Assembly: GCA_949775045.1 (NCBI GenBank)
Contig: OX459105.1
Span: forward strand, 310,001 to 374,000
Direction: 5' to 3'
DNA from: Metridium senile
Lineage: Eukaryota; Cnidaria; Anthozoa; Actiniaria; Metridiidae
Length of the DNA stretch: 64,000 nt
This document shows positions 37,215 through 48,300 of the stretch, piece after piece. Under the pieces are notes generated by a model. That model saw only the letters and a program-made list of their open reading frames with translations. It was not told where the DNA came from and made no database searches. Within the stretch, counting starts at the first letter, position 1. Every line of letters begins with the position of its first letter. The translations under genes and the position numbers were made by a program.

Positions 37215-39020
37215 GAACCAAGGTTGCTAGTATGCCCAAATATGGTCAGGATTTGGGCTTCAGACATTTTATTCGGCCATGCATATGGGTGAGCGAGTGA
37301 GTGTATTCCTGGATAATGAAGATTTTTGGCATTGGATTAATATCTCTGAATCTTCGTGATGAAAGCTTCTTACAACAAAGAAATGTTGATAATGATTTAT
37401 GATGATGGTGTAGATGATGATGGTAAAAAAATGATGATGATGATAGTAGTAATAATAATGAGGATGGTGGAAAAATTAAGATGATGGTGAAAATAATGTA
37501 AGAGTAGTAGCATGTAGTAATAATGATGACAGTAAGCAACTAAAAACTAGAAACAATATAGTGCAAATTTTTTTATATCTTGAAAACTATTTCTGTAAAT
37601 ATAAAACTTAACATTATAAAATGATCGACAAGTCTGCCAGAATATATATATGCATATAAGAACTCTTTTTTTATTAGAACCATATTTCAATATGGAATCA
37701 ATTGCCAGCAAGCCTGCGTTGTTAGCGCACCAAATGTTTATACATTCAAAGAACAGGCATCATTGTCTATTACTACCACAGGGAGCCCGGCTTTTTGTCG
37801 TTTCTTTTCTTTTTTTCTCTCTTTTTATTTACGCTATTGATGCGCTATATTATGTTTGCATCGGGATTCCTGTGGTATGAGACAGTTCCGAAATGATGTA
37901 ATTAACAGTAACTCGATAGGAGGATTAAACTCTTATCTGTAACGCACTCGCTTGTAACCGTTAATGTATAGAAGGGCTGAAACAACTGCTAGATGCCTCA
38001 ATTAAAACTCATATATAAAATGTTTTAAGCATTCTTCCATTGTTATAAAGCCTCCAAACGTTTGTGTAATAAACATACTTTATATTAGGATGTTCAAATT
38101 TGGGGAAATCTGAAATGATACGATGCTACGCAGCAATATTTAAAAGTCGAGTTTTAGTTACATGTTCACCACTAGTTGCCCTGACCGAGGAGTTACGAAA
38201 CTTAACTAAGCCGTTAAATTATTTTTATTCTTAGACGAGTAAGAACTCCTGATTTATGATCGTGGATTTTGTTATTCAAGTTTTTACTTTTACGGTTTAC
38301 TTTGCGTTGTTAAATGGATTGTGTCACAAATAGAGAGTCGCTTAAAATAGCTGGTCAGGGCAAGTAGCGGTGGTGCTGTTACGATAATCTAGCAGTTGTT
38401 TCGGCCCTTCTCGATTATTGACTGTTACTAGAGAGTGCGTTACAGATAAGAGTTTATCCTCCTATCGAGTTACTGTTAATTACATCAACATGTTAAACGA
38501 TACGTCAGAACTGTCTCATACCACAGGAAACCCGATGCAAACATAATATAGCGTATCAATAGCGTAAAAAAAAGAGAGAAAAAAAGAAAAGAAACGACAA
38601 AAAGCCGGGCTCCCTGTGTTACTACTAGAGACATTTAGACAGTCCTGGATACTGCTATTATATAATATTATTACAATGAGCGCTAGTGCTGGGATTAGCC
38701 GTAATGCTATTATAAGCACGAAATAAACTGAAACTGAAACTGCTAATGTTTTTTTAAATTATTTTTCAACTCCTAACTGCTGGAATTTGTTAAGCAATTA
38801 GAATATATAAGTATTTGAAAACAACTTTAAATGTTATAATGAAAGACAGTACAAAAGTTATACTATTTAAAAATAGTTGCTGCGATTTGGGAACCACGAA
38901 CTAAAATTCGCTTGTTGACAAATTCTATCGAATGAGAATGTAAATTTAACCTTAAATAAAAATAATAAGCTTATTTCTATTCGCATCCGGCAAGAACAAA
39001 ATCATTTGCTCACATGTTAG
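37215..39020. repeat. Diverged duplicate of FRRS1-like intron 1 segment
   Basis: This is collinear with 19370-19960 but interrupted by the foldback element at 37777-38615. Shared strings include GAGTGTATTCCTG, AACTAAAAACTAGAAACAAT and GCTTGTTGACAAATTC. Confidence 0.65.
37777..38615. mobile_element. 0.84-kb foldback element, CACAGGGAGCCC termini
   Basis: Arms of about 240 bp start CACAGGGAGCCCGGCTTTTT and end in the reverse complement. TTACTAC is present immediately outside both ends, a 7-bp target duplication. Inner CCACAGGAAACCC-like motifs at both arms repeat the terminal motif. There is no transposase. Confidence 0.88.
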
Positions 39021-39427
39021 AATAATTGCTAAAGACTAGCTGTTTCTAATAGAAAGTGAGATGCTGCGAGTCATTTAAACTGGATGTTTTAGAGTGAGGT
39101 TGTGTTTGTTTTGTTTTGTGTTATAATATTTAGTACGTATAGTACTGATATAAGTGCAAAATATTGCAAATTTTTAGTGTTATTGAATTGGTTTATTATT
39201 TAGGTTGATCAGCCTGGCTTCCTACATGCAGTTGTCTGGATACATAATATAACATGGAAATGAAAGTACATCAATAATCAAACATAGTTGATGGCTAAAT
39301 GCCATAAAGCGCTAAATAGTTAGGAATTGCTTCACACATTTTTGGCATGCATTCTATATAGTACAAACAATTATTATAACAATTTATATTAAACAAATTT
39401 TTATTGGAAACTTTCAAAACAAGCGTG

Positions 39428-40040
39428 ATAGAGTGGTTTTCATTAACCCGTGAAATACACTTTGGCGTAATATGCTTTATTACACTTTAGTATAAATACA
39501 AAGGTGATTATACAAAATCGCGCGCTCTGATTGGTTTGCTATCTCGGATTATCAGCCGATAATCACCTTTTCGGACAAAATGGCTGCCAGTAGTTTTTTC
39601 GTCACTCGTAGCGAAGATGAAATTGAAAACTTTAAAAAAATGCTGTCCCAAAATCGACAAAAGAAGCTACTAAGTTTGGTGTCAAGCTATTTAAAGGTAT
39701 CATAGTAAATTTTCACGTTGTTTTTTTTTGTCATTATATGCGAGACAATGTTTACAATTTTTACGCGTAACGGTCGGGCTTATAAAAAATAAAATATTTT
39801 CACTTTCAATGCTGTTTTCTCTTTCTTTTTTGAAATAATCACCTTTGTATTTATACTAAAACGATTATTCACCTCAGGCGAAGTGATTATGGGTGAATAT
39901 TTACCTCGCAGCTCGAAGACTCACCGCTCGGTAAATATTCACCGATAATCACTTCGCCTTCGGCGAATAATTGTTAATTATTACACTTTATTACTCTTTC
40001 CCTATTACACTTTGTTTCACGGGTTAATGAAAACCACTCT
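39428..40040. mobile_element. MITE (TAGAGTGGTTTTCATTAAC family) with nested element
   Basis: The outer ends TAGAGTGGTTTTCATTAACC and GGTTAATGAAAACCACTCTA are inverted. Inside, TTTAGTATAAATACAAAGGT (39489) is mirrored near 39860, marking a nested inverted element. Further hairpins of TTCACC/GGTGAA type follow. Related text occurs at 56370-56520. Confidence 0.8.
39580..39705 (+). pseudogene. Short exon-like ORF inside MITE
   Basis: ATG in good context (ACAAAATGGCTG) opens 41 codons reading MAASSFFVTRSEDEIENF, then KKMLSQNRQKKLL. It has normal coding composition and ends AAG|GTATCA, which could be a donor, before a stop. It resembles the first exon of a larger gene captured by the element. I suspect a Crypton/DUF3504-type source, but cannot confirm it. 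Confidence 0.3.
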
Positions 40041-41999
40041 AACAACTCATGATATATAAGTATTTAAAAGGTAATAAACTTTTAACAGTTCATCAACGAA
40101 CACAACAGAATGCTTACAATAGATAGATCAAAGGCAGGCACCCTATGGCTAACCCCAGTCAGCTTAACTCGGTGATCAGTTCAAATTGTCCTAGGTCTGG
40201 ACTAGCATTGCTTATAAAGTCAAATGAAAACGTATTTCTTAAATTTATAAATTTTTCATGATTGCAAGAAAACATATCAAACTCTTGGATTAATAGAACA
40301 TTTTGAAAGCGCTTAGAGACTTTTTAGGTTATATTTAAAATGAATATTAGCATATTGAAAAGACAAGGCATTGATTTCAAACAAATAAAACTTTATTTAT
40401 AAAAAATTTGAAATTGATGTAATTCTGAACTTTCTATAAGATTAATTAACGTAAGATATTATTAAATAACAATATGATATGTATAAATCTTAATTGCAAG
40501 GCCTACTCCAGGCACTAAAATCGCCGTAATTTTAGGCGATCGAAGGCGAAATTCTTAGGCGATGTTTAATAGGCGATTAAGGCGTTCTGGGCAATCTTAT
40601 GAACAGGAGAAGGCCTATTCAGTACATGTAGATTAACTATTGAAAAGAAGAATTATGTTTTGAAAGTATTCAGTGATAGTTATCAAAAAACGTATAATTA
40701 TATTAGTTACTTGTTTCTTTGCTTTGGTGGCAGCTTGTATTGGAATAATCCAGCTTTCATGTCGTTGTTCTTATCTACTTGGCTGATCAATCTGCTTTCT
40801 GGGAATTCAAAGAATCGAGTACTAAGGCTCAAGTATATAAACAGTCTGATATTGACATGTTTTAGAAAAACTCTTTCCGTAAAAACGTTAGAAAATAACA
40901 GCTAGAAATTGTATATTGTCTTGAGCAAACCATATACCCAAAACCAACGCTGATTTGGAAGAGTAAATCGATGTAGAAGTACGAGAAATCCAAATATATT
41001 CGGCTTCAAATCCAAGATGGCGAATTTTTTGCTTGGGCTTCCTGATGTCGAGCCCAGGGTGTTTGTTGTCAGCGGGTTGTATAATGAGTTCATAAACATG
41101 AGCAATCTCGAGCCCAGCGTCACGTCTGGCTTTTTGTCAGCGGTCTTATGGCGCCCGACATTAGACTCTGGGGGAACGGAATTTTCAGCTCCGATTTTGG
41201 AGTTCCGGTTTCTATTGCGCATGCTTAGTTAATATTATAATGATCTGTGGGTTTGGGCATCCTGTGCTACTTAGTACGTTAATGACATTCAAAATATTAT
41301 TGACCTAGTAGCATTTTAAATATTTTCTAAGCCAAAATATAAACATTTTCCTCACTAATGAAACATTTAAAGTTTAGGAAGGTTTTTTAACGGCCATCAG
41401 GGTTTATATAATGATATAAAAACGCGTCTAAATCTCCTTCAATTCAGATCACTTTAACCGTCGATTTATTTATAGTTTTCCAACGGTTATTAGTTTGCTT
41501 TCGTGGTACGATTGACCTTTAGTAAATAACTGGATGTCAGAGGAGTATTTTGTGTGTATTGGTGTATTCTAATTTGCTTCGCGACTCGATAATCATCGCT
41601 TAACTTAGGATAACTTAGCGGCGATACAATATCTCTTCGCTTCGCGACTCGTATATTTCATAAACGACGATATTTAATATTCTATCTAGTATTAAAGAAC
41701 CGTTGACGTCGTATTACATGTAATCGCAAAATTTACATTTTGAATGTACATTTGTTTACATGATGGACCAATCAGAGATTTTACTTCGTCTGTTTCCGGT
41801 CTGACCATTGTATTTTCAAGGGCCAATCAGCATAAGCAGAGAATTCCGGTCCCCCAGAGTCTTACGTTACTCGGCTGGCCAAGAGGAACGAAGGCTCGGG
41901 GTTCGAGATTGAAACATGAGCCTTACGTCGGGATTAGTTTCGCTGGGGCTCGCAGCAATAAATATGCTGAAGTCAAGTTACATATTCTTCATTTTTTCT
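40041..41999. other. Intergenic stretch without recognised genes
   Basis: No exon with convincing composition and splice sites was found. A degenerate AGGCGAT repeat lies at about 40,530-40,585. The frame at 41017-41232 has no recognisable domain. Confidence 0.5.
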
Positions 42000-42980
42000 G
42001 ATTTGTCAGCTGATTTCTAGGCCATGGAGATATCAATAACAATTTTATGAGTTGATTTCACGCTTCACGATCATCAAAATCAAAATAATTGTAGTAGGTC
42101 ACGTGACTTTTAGAATATCTGCAGGCCCAAATGAGATAACACAGGAAACCCAATTTGTTAAAGTTTTGCCAATTTTTTAAATCAGTTTACATTAGTTGAG
42201 TAAATATTCATCCATTAATTATTCGTCCATTCATTCATCCATCCATCCATTCCTTCATTCATCTATCCATTCCTTCATTCATCTATCCATTCATCCATCC
42301 ATTCCTTCATTCATTCATTCATCCACCCATTCCTTCACTCATCTATCCATACATTCCTTCACTCATCTATCCATACATTCCTTCACTCATCTATCCATAT
42401 GATTCCTTCACTCATCTATCCATACATTCCTTCACTCATCTATCCATACATTCCTTCACTCATCTATCCATACATTCCTTCACTCATCTATCCATATGAT
42501 TCCTTCACTCATCTATCCATACATTCCTTCACTCATCTATCCATACATTCCTTCACTCATCTATCCATACATTCCTTCATCCATACATCCATGCTTTCAT
42601 CTATCCATCCATCCATCCATTCCTTCACTCATCTATCCATACATTCCTTCACTCATCTATCCATACATTCCTTCATCCATACATCCATGCTTTCATCTAT
42701 CCATCCATCCATCCATTCCTTCTTTCATCTATTCATCCATCCATTCCTTCATCCATCCATTCATCTATCCATTCATCCATCCATTCTTAAAAATAAATGC
42801 AAATTGATATATCAATCCCATAGTTCTTTTCGGTCGTGATATCCAAATGTTATCCTCCCCTCCCCCCATATATACTTATTCGTTTCTTATATCAAAACAA
42901 ACCGTCAATATTTATCAGCAAATTATTCTTTATTGCTTATATTTATGTATATTTTATATTAATTTTTTACAATATCTACT
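42000..42980 (+). repeat. Fourth copy of the 1.2-kb complex repeat
   Basis: It matches the 20-23 kb units: GTTGATTTCACGCTTCAC, GTAGGTCACGTGACTTTTAG, AACACAGGAAACCCAATTTG, a 600-bp (CATC/CATT) tract with higher-order periodicity, then TCAATCCCATAGTTCTT and TTATCCTCCCCTCCCCCC. The hammerhead part is missing. Confidence 0.85.
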
Positions 42981-43019
42981 ATAAATCTTTCATTGAGTAC
43001 TTTTAGTCTCAGGCTCGTA

Positions 43020-43245
43020 ACATGGTATATTGTGAACCTATTAATCCCGGATCATTTCGGAATTTTTGATCCCTGAGCCCAATTTTTTCCAAACTTTTGC
43101 TCCTTGATCCCCGTTTTAATCCCTGATTCGGCAATATTTTCTCATGATCCCGATCCCAGTGGCTGGGATCCCGATCCCAAAGCAAATATTCTGATCTCTG
43201 ATCCCAAAATAACGCTGATCCCTGATCCCATGTTACGAGCCTGTA
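43020..43245. repeat. Degenerate GATCCC-based minisatellite
   Basis: Many imperfect GATCCC/GATCCCTGATCC units. The antisense frame rich in Asp, Trp and Arg is a repeat artefact. Confidence 0.8.
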
Positions 43246-43379
43246 AGTCTTCATTACGACTCACGAAGACTAGCAGTACGTCGAAACGTCGCGGTCCGAA
43301 CCTTCGACTTTTGTGAGACAAACGAATACATTTCTACTATTTTCGATTCATTAACGCGCGAACAGTGTGACTGCGTTTG

Positions 43380-44220
43380 AGTAAGAGTTATATCACACTA
43401 TAAACAATTAAAGGCAATCACACGACCGAAAGGAACACTGGGTATATACACTCATTTCAAAAAAATGTTGTCGCAGCCTAAGCAACAACCATCAAGCCAA
43501 GACCGAAATGAATGCTGGTTTTGTGTTGATAATGTATAATGGAAATCGTGTTTACAACATTAACAGAATTGGTTGTAATACAATAACAAACACGTGGAAA
43601 TAACTACATTTTGTCATTGATTCTTTAGATAACAAATCTAATTTCTATGCATTTTAAATATAAAACCAGCATTCATTTCGGTCTTGGCTTGATGCTTGTT
43701 GCTAAAGCTAAGACAAAGTGCATATTAGTTATACAATGGTTTTGAGTAGCATACCGTGGAATGTCCTACGAGTCACTTGTATTTTCTAGTATACACACGA
43801 GCCATAGCCTGTTATGTTATGTTATGTGTATGGCAAAGAAAATATCAATGACGAGAGCGATATCTACGGTATTTCGCGAGAAAACATTGTAAGATATAAA
43901 ATAGTTACAGTGCAAATCACAAAACCGTGGGCACCTAGAAATACTTTAGAAATCGTTTTGTTCGTTGAACAACTCAGAAACAACTATATCACCGCAAGAA
44001 GTTTGATTGATGTGTAGTATGATAAACTTTTTGTAGTTAGAGTTGTTTGTGAGTTGTTCAACGAATAATAAACGATTTCTAAAATATTTCTGGGTGCCCA
44101 CGGTTTTGTGATTCGCACTGTAATAGTTAAAAGAGTAAACTGTGCTTAGCAATGCAGAAAAATATTCGGATATATGTGTTAACCACAATTCCTTTCGGTC
44201 GTGCAATCGTCTTTCCCGTT
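43380..44220. mobile_element. Nested inverted repeats
   Basis: The outer pair has CACACGACCGAAAGGAA and TTCCTTTCGGTCGTG. An inner pair has CAAGCCAAGACCGAAATGAA and its mirror (43490, 43685), and a further pair has CAAAACCGTGGGCACC and its mirror (43920, 44100). A half copy of the middle arm occurs at 10345-10400 in an FRRS1-like intron. Confidence 0.75.
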
Positions 44221-44349
44221 TAATTCTACAAACGTTTATGAAAAAGTGTATATTGTTATTTGTTCACTGAACAATTTCTTAGATTTCTCGTTTTACAATC
44301 ATTGGTGTTATGACGATATGTATTTCTTCTTTATTAAAGTTAGCCTTAG

Positions 44350-44400
44350 TCTCCCTTGCAGCCGTTTTTAGTGTCCAAGAACGGCTGCGAAGGAGACTAA
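44350..44400. repeat. Short GC-rich hairpin
   Basis: GTCTCCCTTGCAGCCGTT pairs with AACGGCTGCGAAGGAGAC around a loop of about 15 bases. It is similar to the hairpin at 33541. Confidence 0.7.
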
Positions 44401-44454
44401 GTTAGAGTAGAGTCCTCACGCAACAGTAAGACGGTTTCGAAGTTATTATAACTA

Positions 44455-44632
44455 CAGTGGTGCCTCAATTAAGCGGTCACCCCCTATTAGACGGCCACAA
44501 TAAAAAGTCCCAAATCTATTCATATACATATTCTATATACCTCTATTCAGCGGCCAACCTCTATTAAGCGGCCACTTAATTTGAAAAGTCCCGAGGGTGA
44601 CCGCTCAATAGAGGTAACACTGTACATATATC
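44455..44632. mobile_element. Pogo/mariner-like MITE
   Basis: The ends TACAGTGGTGCCTCAATTAA and a GAGGTAACACTGTA counterpart are imperfect TIRs. Internal GCGGTCACC and GCGGCCA repeats are mirrored. Confidence 0.65.
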
Positions 44633-44689
44633 TATATAACTACAATTTATCTGGATAAAATATGTCATATACTTTTGCAAATTAATTCA

Positions 44690-45320
44690 TAATTATATCA
44701 AAGAATATAAAAATATCTACCAATTTAATATTCTTTCTTTTAATTTTCGGCGTGAATTATCTGTTTAAAATGTTTTTTATACTTTGGAATTGCATGTTTT
44801 ATCAAAGAATATAAAAATAAAATATAATAAATTACGATCATATCTGCGAAGCATTAGATGAGAACGAAGGGGGGAGGGGGTGAAATGTTTTTATACTTTT
44901 GATAAATTAAAATAAGAATTGCGTGTTTTATCAAAGAATATAAAAATAAAATATATTCATAAATTACAATCATATCTGCGAAGCATAAGATGAGAACGAG
45001 GGGAGGGGAGGGAGGGGGGATGAATATTGGGGAGGTGGGAGGGGAGGGGGGTGAATATCGTTGAGAGTTCCGGGGGAGTTAATATTTACACTGAAGTTAT
45101 TTTAAAAAAAATATCTATAAATTCAATATTCTTTTTTTAATTTTTTGTGAATTATCTAGATAAAACGTTTTTATACTTTTGATAAATTAAAATTAGAATA
45201 ATACGTGTCAGTATTTTATCGAAACTATATAAAAATATATATCTATAATTAAATTAAAATCATATCTGCGAAGCTTCAGATGAGAACGAGGGGAGGGGGT
45301 GAATATTGAGGGGAGGGGAG
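44690..45320. repeat. AT-rich degenerate repeat 3' of the receptor gene
   Basis: Three imperfect copies contain TATCAAAGAATATAAAAAT, CATATCTGCGAAGC and GATGAGAACGAGGGGAGGGG. The array runs up to the stop codon at 45334, so it may form the 3' UTR. Confidence 0.7.
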
Positions 45321-45333
45321 GGGTTGTTTATAT

Positions 45334-48300
45334 TCACACTGCTACCCCAGTAACCAAAGCTGATATTTTTTCATGTAAAAACCGAAATGTCGGCCTTTCA
45401 TGCGGTACCAGGCTCCAGCAGTCTTGCATCAAATCGTACATTTCCCGGGGACATTCCTTGGGACGCGGGAGAATGTCCCCCTCACGAATCAACGCAATGA
45501 CCTCATCGTTGTTCATCCCATAATAAGGTGTCATACCGTGTGAGTAGATTTCCCATAATAGTATCCCAAACGACCACACGTCTGTCGTATCAGTGAATGT
45601 CCCGGATGTAACGCTCTCGAACGGCAGCCAGCGGACTGGATACTTGGATTTCTCAATAGGATCCAGGACACCGTAGGAAGTGCTCGGGCGTGCGCCTCGT
45701 AGACCAATGTTAGCGACTTTAACATGAACACTTTTACTGATAGTACAGTTCTTAGTGCACAATTGTCTATGATCGTAGCCTATATCTGATAAGTACTGCA
45801 TCCCTGCAGCTATCTGTTTAGCGATGCACAGCTGGTCCAGTTTAGACAATTTAGTATCAGGGTCCATCGCAGAATTAGGTCGTTCACGAATAATATAATG
45901 AGAACAGCCTGAGTCGCGTAGAAACTGGTTCAAGTCGCCGCGGTCTGAGCACTCGAACACTAAGCACAGCGGTCTTCCTGTGATACAGACTCCCACAAGG
46001 CTTTGCACGTTGGGATGGTCATAAGTGGTAAGTTCGATTGCTTCTTCTTCGAATGCTTCGTTGTTAGAGTCTAACTGTGTAGATTCTTTCAAGACTTTCA
46101 CATGGACAAGCGTGTCCTGTTCTCCTCTTGACGCATGCGTCATACGTCCAAGAAAAAGACGGCTGAATGATCCTGGGAACGAAATTAATATAGATATCAG
46201 TTAACTCTAGAAGAATTTATTTCCCGCCGGACAGAACGAAATCAGCCAATCAGAAAGTGCAGCTAAAAGGCTTTATTTCCAGCAGAAAAGTATTATATAG
46301 CTAATCCAATTAACGTTGTCGCTGATCAATAATGCCTGAAGCCTAATCTTGAATCCAGAACGATATCGTGGGATATATTTGGCATCTTGGAGAATGGCGT
46401 GTGATTTACATACATACATACATACATTTTATTGGAGCTCCCCATAGGGCTTTTCAGGCCAATTTACAAGTGAAAATATAATATATTAATAGAAAAAAAT
46501 CTAATTTACAATAATAGGAAATTTAATATTGGAATCTAATGAAATTTAACAACTAGTATTTGAATACAACATTTAACGTGTATTTGCAAGTGTTTCACAA
46601 TGGAAACAAAAACACAAAATACGGTTTTGGCAGCTTGAAAACTCATGGGAAACTTAAAATCCCATGATCATCTTCGCTCTCAAGATTAGGCTTTAGGCTT
46701 GATAATGATGCATGTGGTGATGCTGATGACAATGATGATTGTGGTGGTAATGATGGTGACGATGCTGATGATAATAATAATTGTGGCGATGATAATGATG
46801 GCGTAGCCTGCGTAGCAGTTCCTCCGAGGGGGTTTGGGGCGAGAAGAGAATGAGGGCCTGCAGACAAGACCCGGTTTTTTGGTTATTATGCGGCCATCCA
46901 GTGGCCGCAGAATTTTCATTGGTCGATACCATGCATGTCAATCATCAGTATGCAAAGTTTTCAATTGATTGGTTGCTACGTCGCAATAGGAGGTTAAAAT
47001 AGAACTTCTGTGGGAATATTCGTCTTCACAGACGTTATTGATAACAGAATGAAATCAAATTATATGTTTTAAAAGTTATTTCATGTTCAATTATAAATGC
47101 AATCTGTTCAATTATACATTTAATTGTATATATCATACTAGCTTGATATATCCACTGGTAGGAATTTTATTTTTTCATAGACATGAAAGATAAGAAGGAT
47201 TTTAGAGAATATAGCGAGCCAGTTGAAGCAAGTTGAAGTAAAATCACAGCCTCAATGATTACACATTTCAAGTCAAGAATAATTACAGATCATGCGAAGA
47301 ACTCTGAGAAATCTAGCTACGACAACAGTTCTTCATGATTAATTTTCCTTACACCGTATTTAGGTGGTTAAAATTAGCAAAGTTCTGACTGATGTATTTT
47401 CGTTGGGAATCGACCGTTATTTTTGAACTTCCGGTCAATCGCTTTACTTTCTCGATTTCCGGTCAATTTTGATTGGATTGTTTTTGACAGTGATATTTAA
47501 CAGGATTGAATTTTAATTAGGGGGCGGATAATCAAAAAACCAGGTCTTGTCTGCAGGCCCTCATTCTCTTGACGGAGGGACTGCTACGCAGGCTAATGAT
47601 GGCGACGATGCTTATATGATAAAGAAATGATTGTGATGATGATGATGGTCAGGATGATGATTGTGGTAATGATTATGACGGTGATGATTATTATTATTGT
47701 TCTATATTTACAATATACTTTTAAAAGAATACTATTTTGAATTAATGATATAAAACGACTTAACAAACCTATTTTATGTAAATAAGTTTAACAATATATG
47801 TACATATCTGTTATTTGTTTAATAAATTTATTGAAAAAAAACAAAAACATATTGATGATGATACTTACCATCTTCGATATCTTTCATAAACTCGATATTG
47901 TTTCTCGGTATGTCCCATTTCTCAATTCTTGGATTGACATATGTATTACTATCCCTCTCAAAGATAGGGTTTCTAGTCAGCTGTTCTAGGCTGACGGGCT
48001 GTGGTACTTTGTACCGATTATTGCTCACTTTTCTTTTAAAACAAATAATAACAATGAAGACGATGGTGAAGAACACAATCCCTGCAGCTACCACGATATA
48101 GAACATTTTTTGACCAGGTTTAAACTTGTCCCACGGACCAGCCTTTCTTGCTTCGATGTCTACTGAAATGAAACGTCATAGGTTTATCAAAATGATGTAA
48201 ATATCATATTAAAAATGTACGATAAGAGGCGGTTAAACTAGTGTGGACTGCGTCAGTGTTTCTAAGAAAATAATTGGAATAAAAGTGTGCGATAACTAGC

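Noticed and set aside
42196..42839. Ser/Ile/His-rich repetitive proteins
   Set aside because: They are translations of (CATC/CATT) tetranucleotide repeats. The same holds for the frames at 9639-10214 upstream of the true exon, and at 50494-51165.
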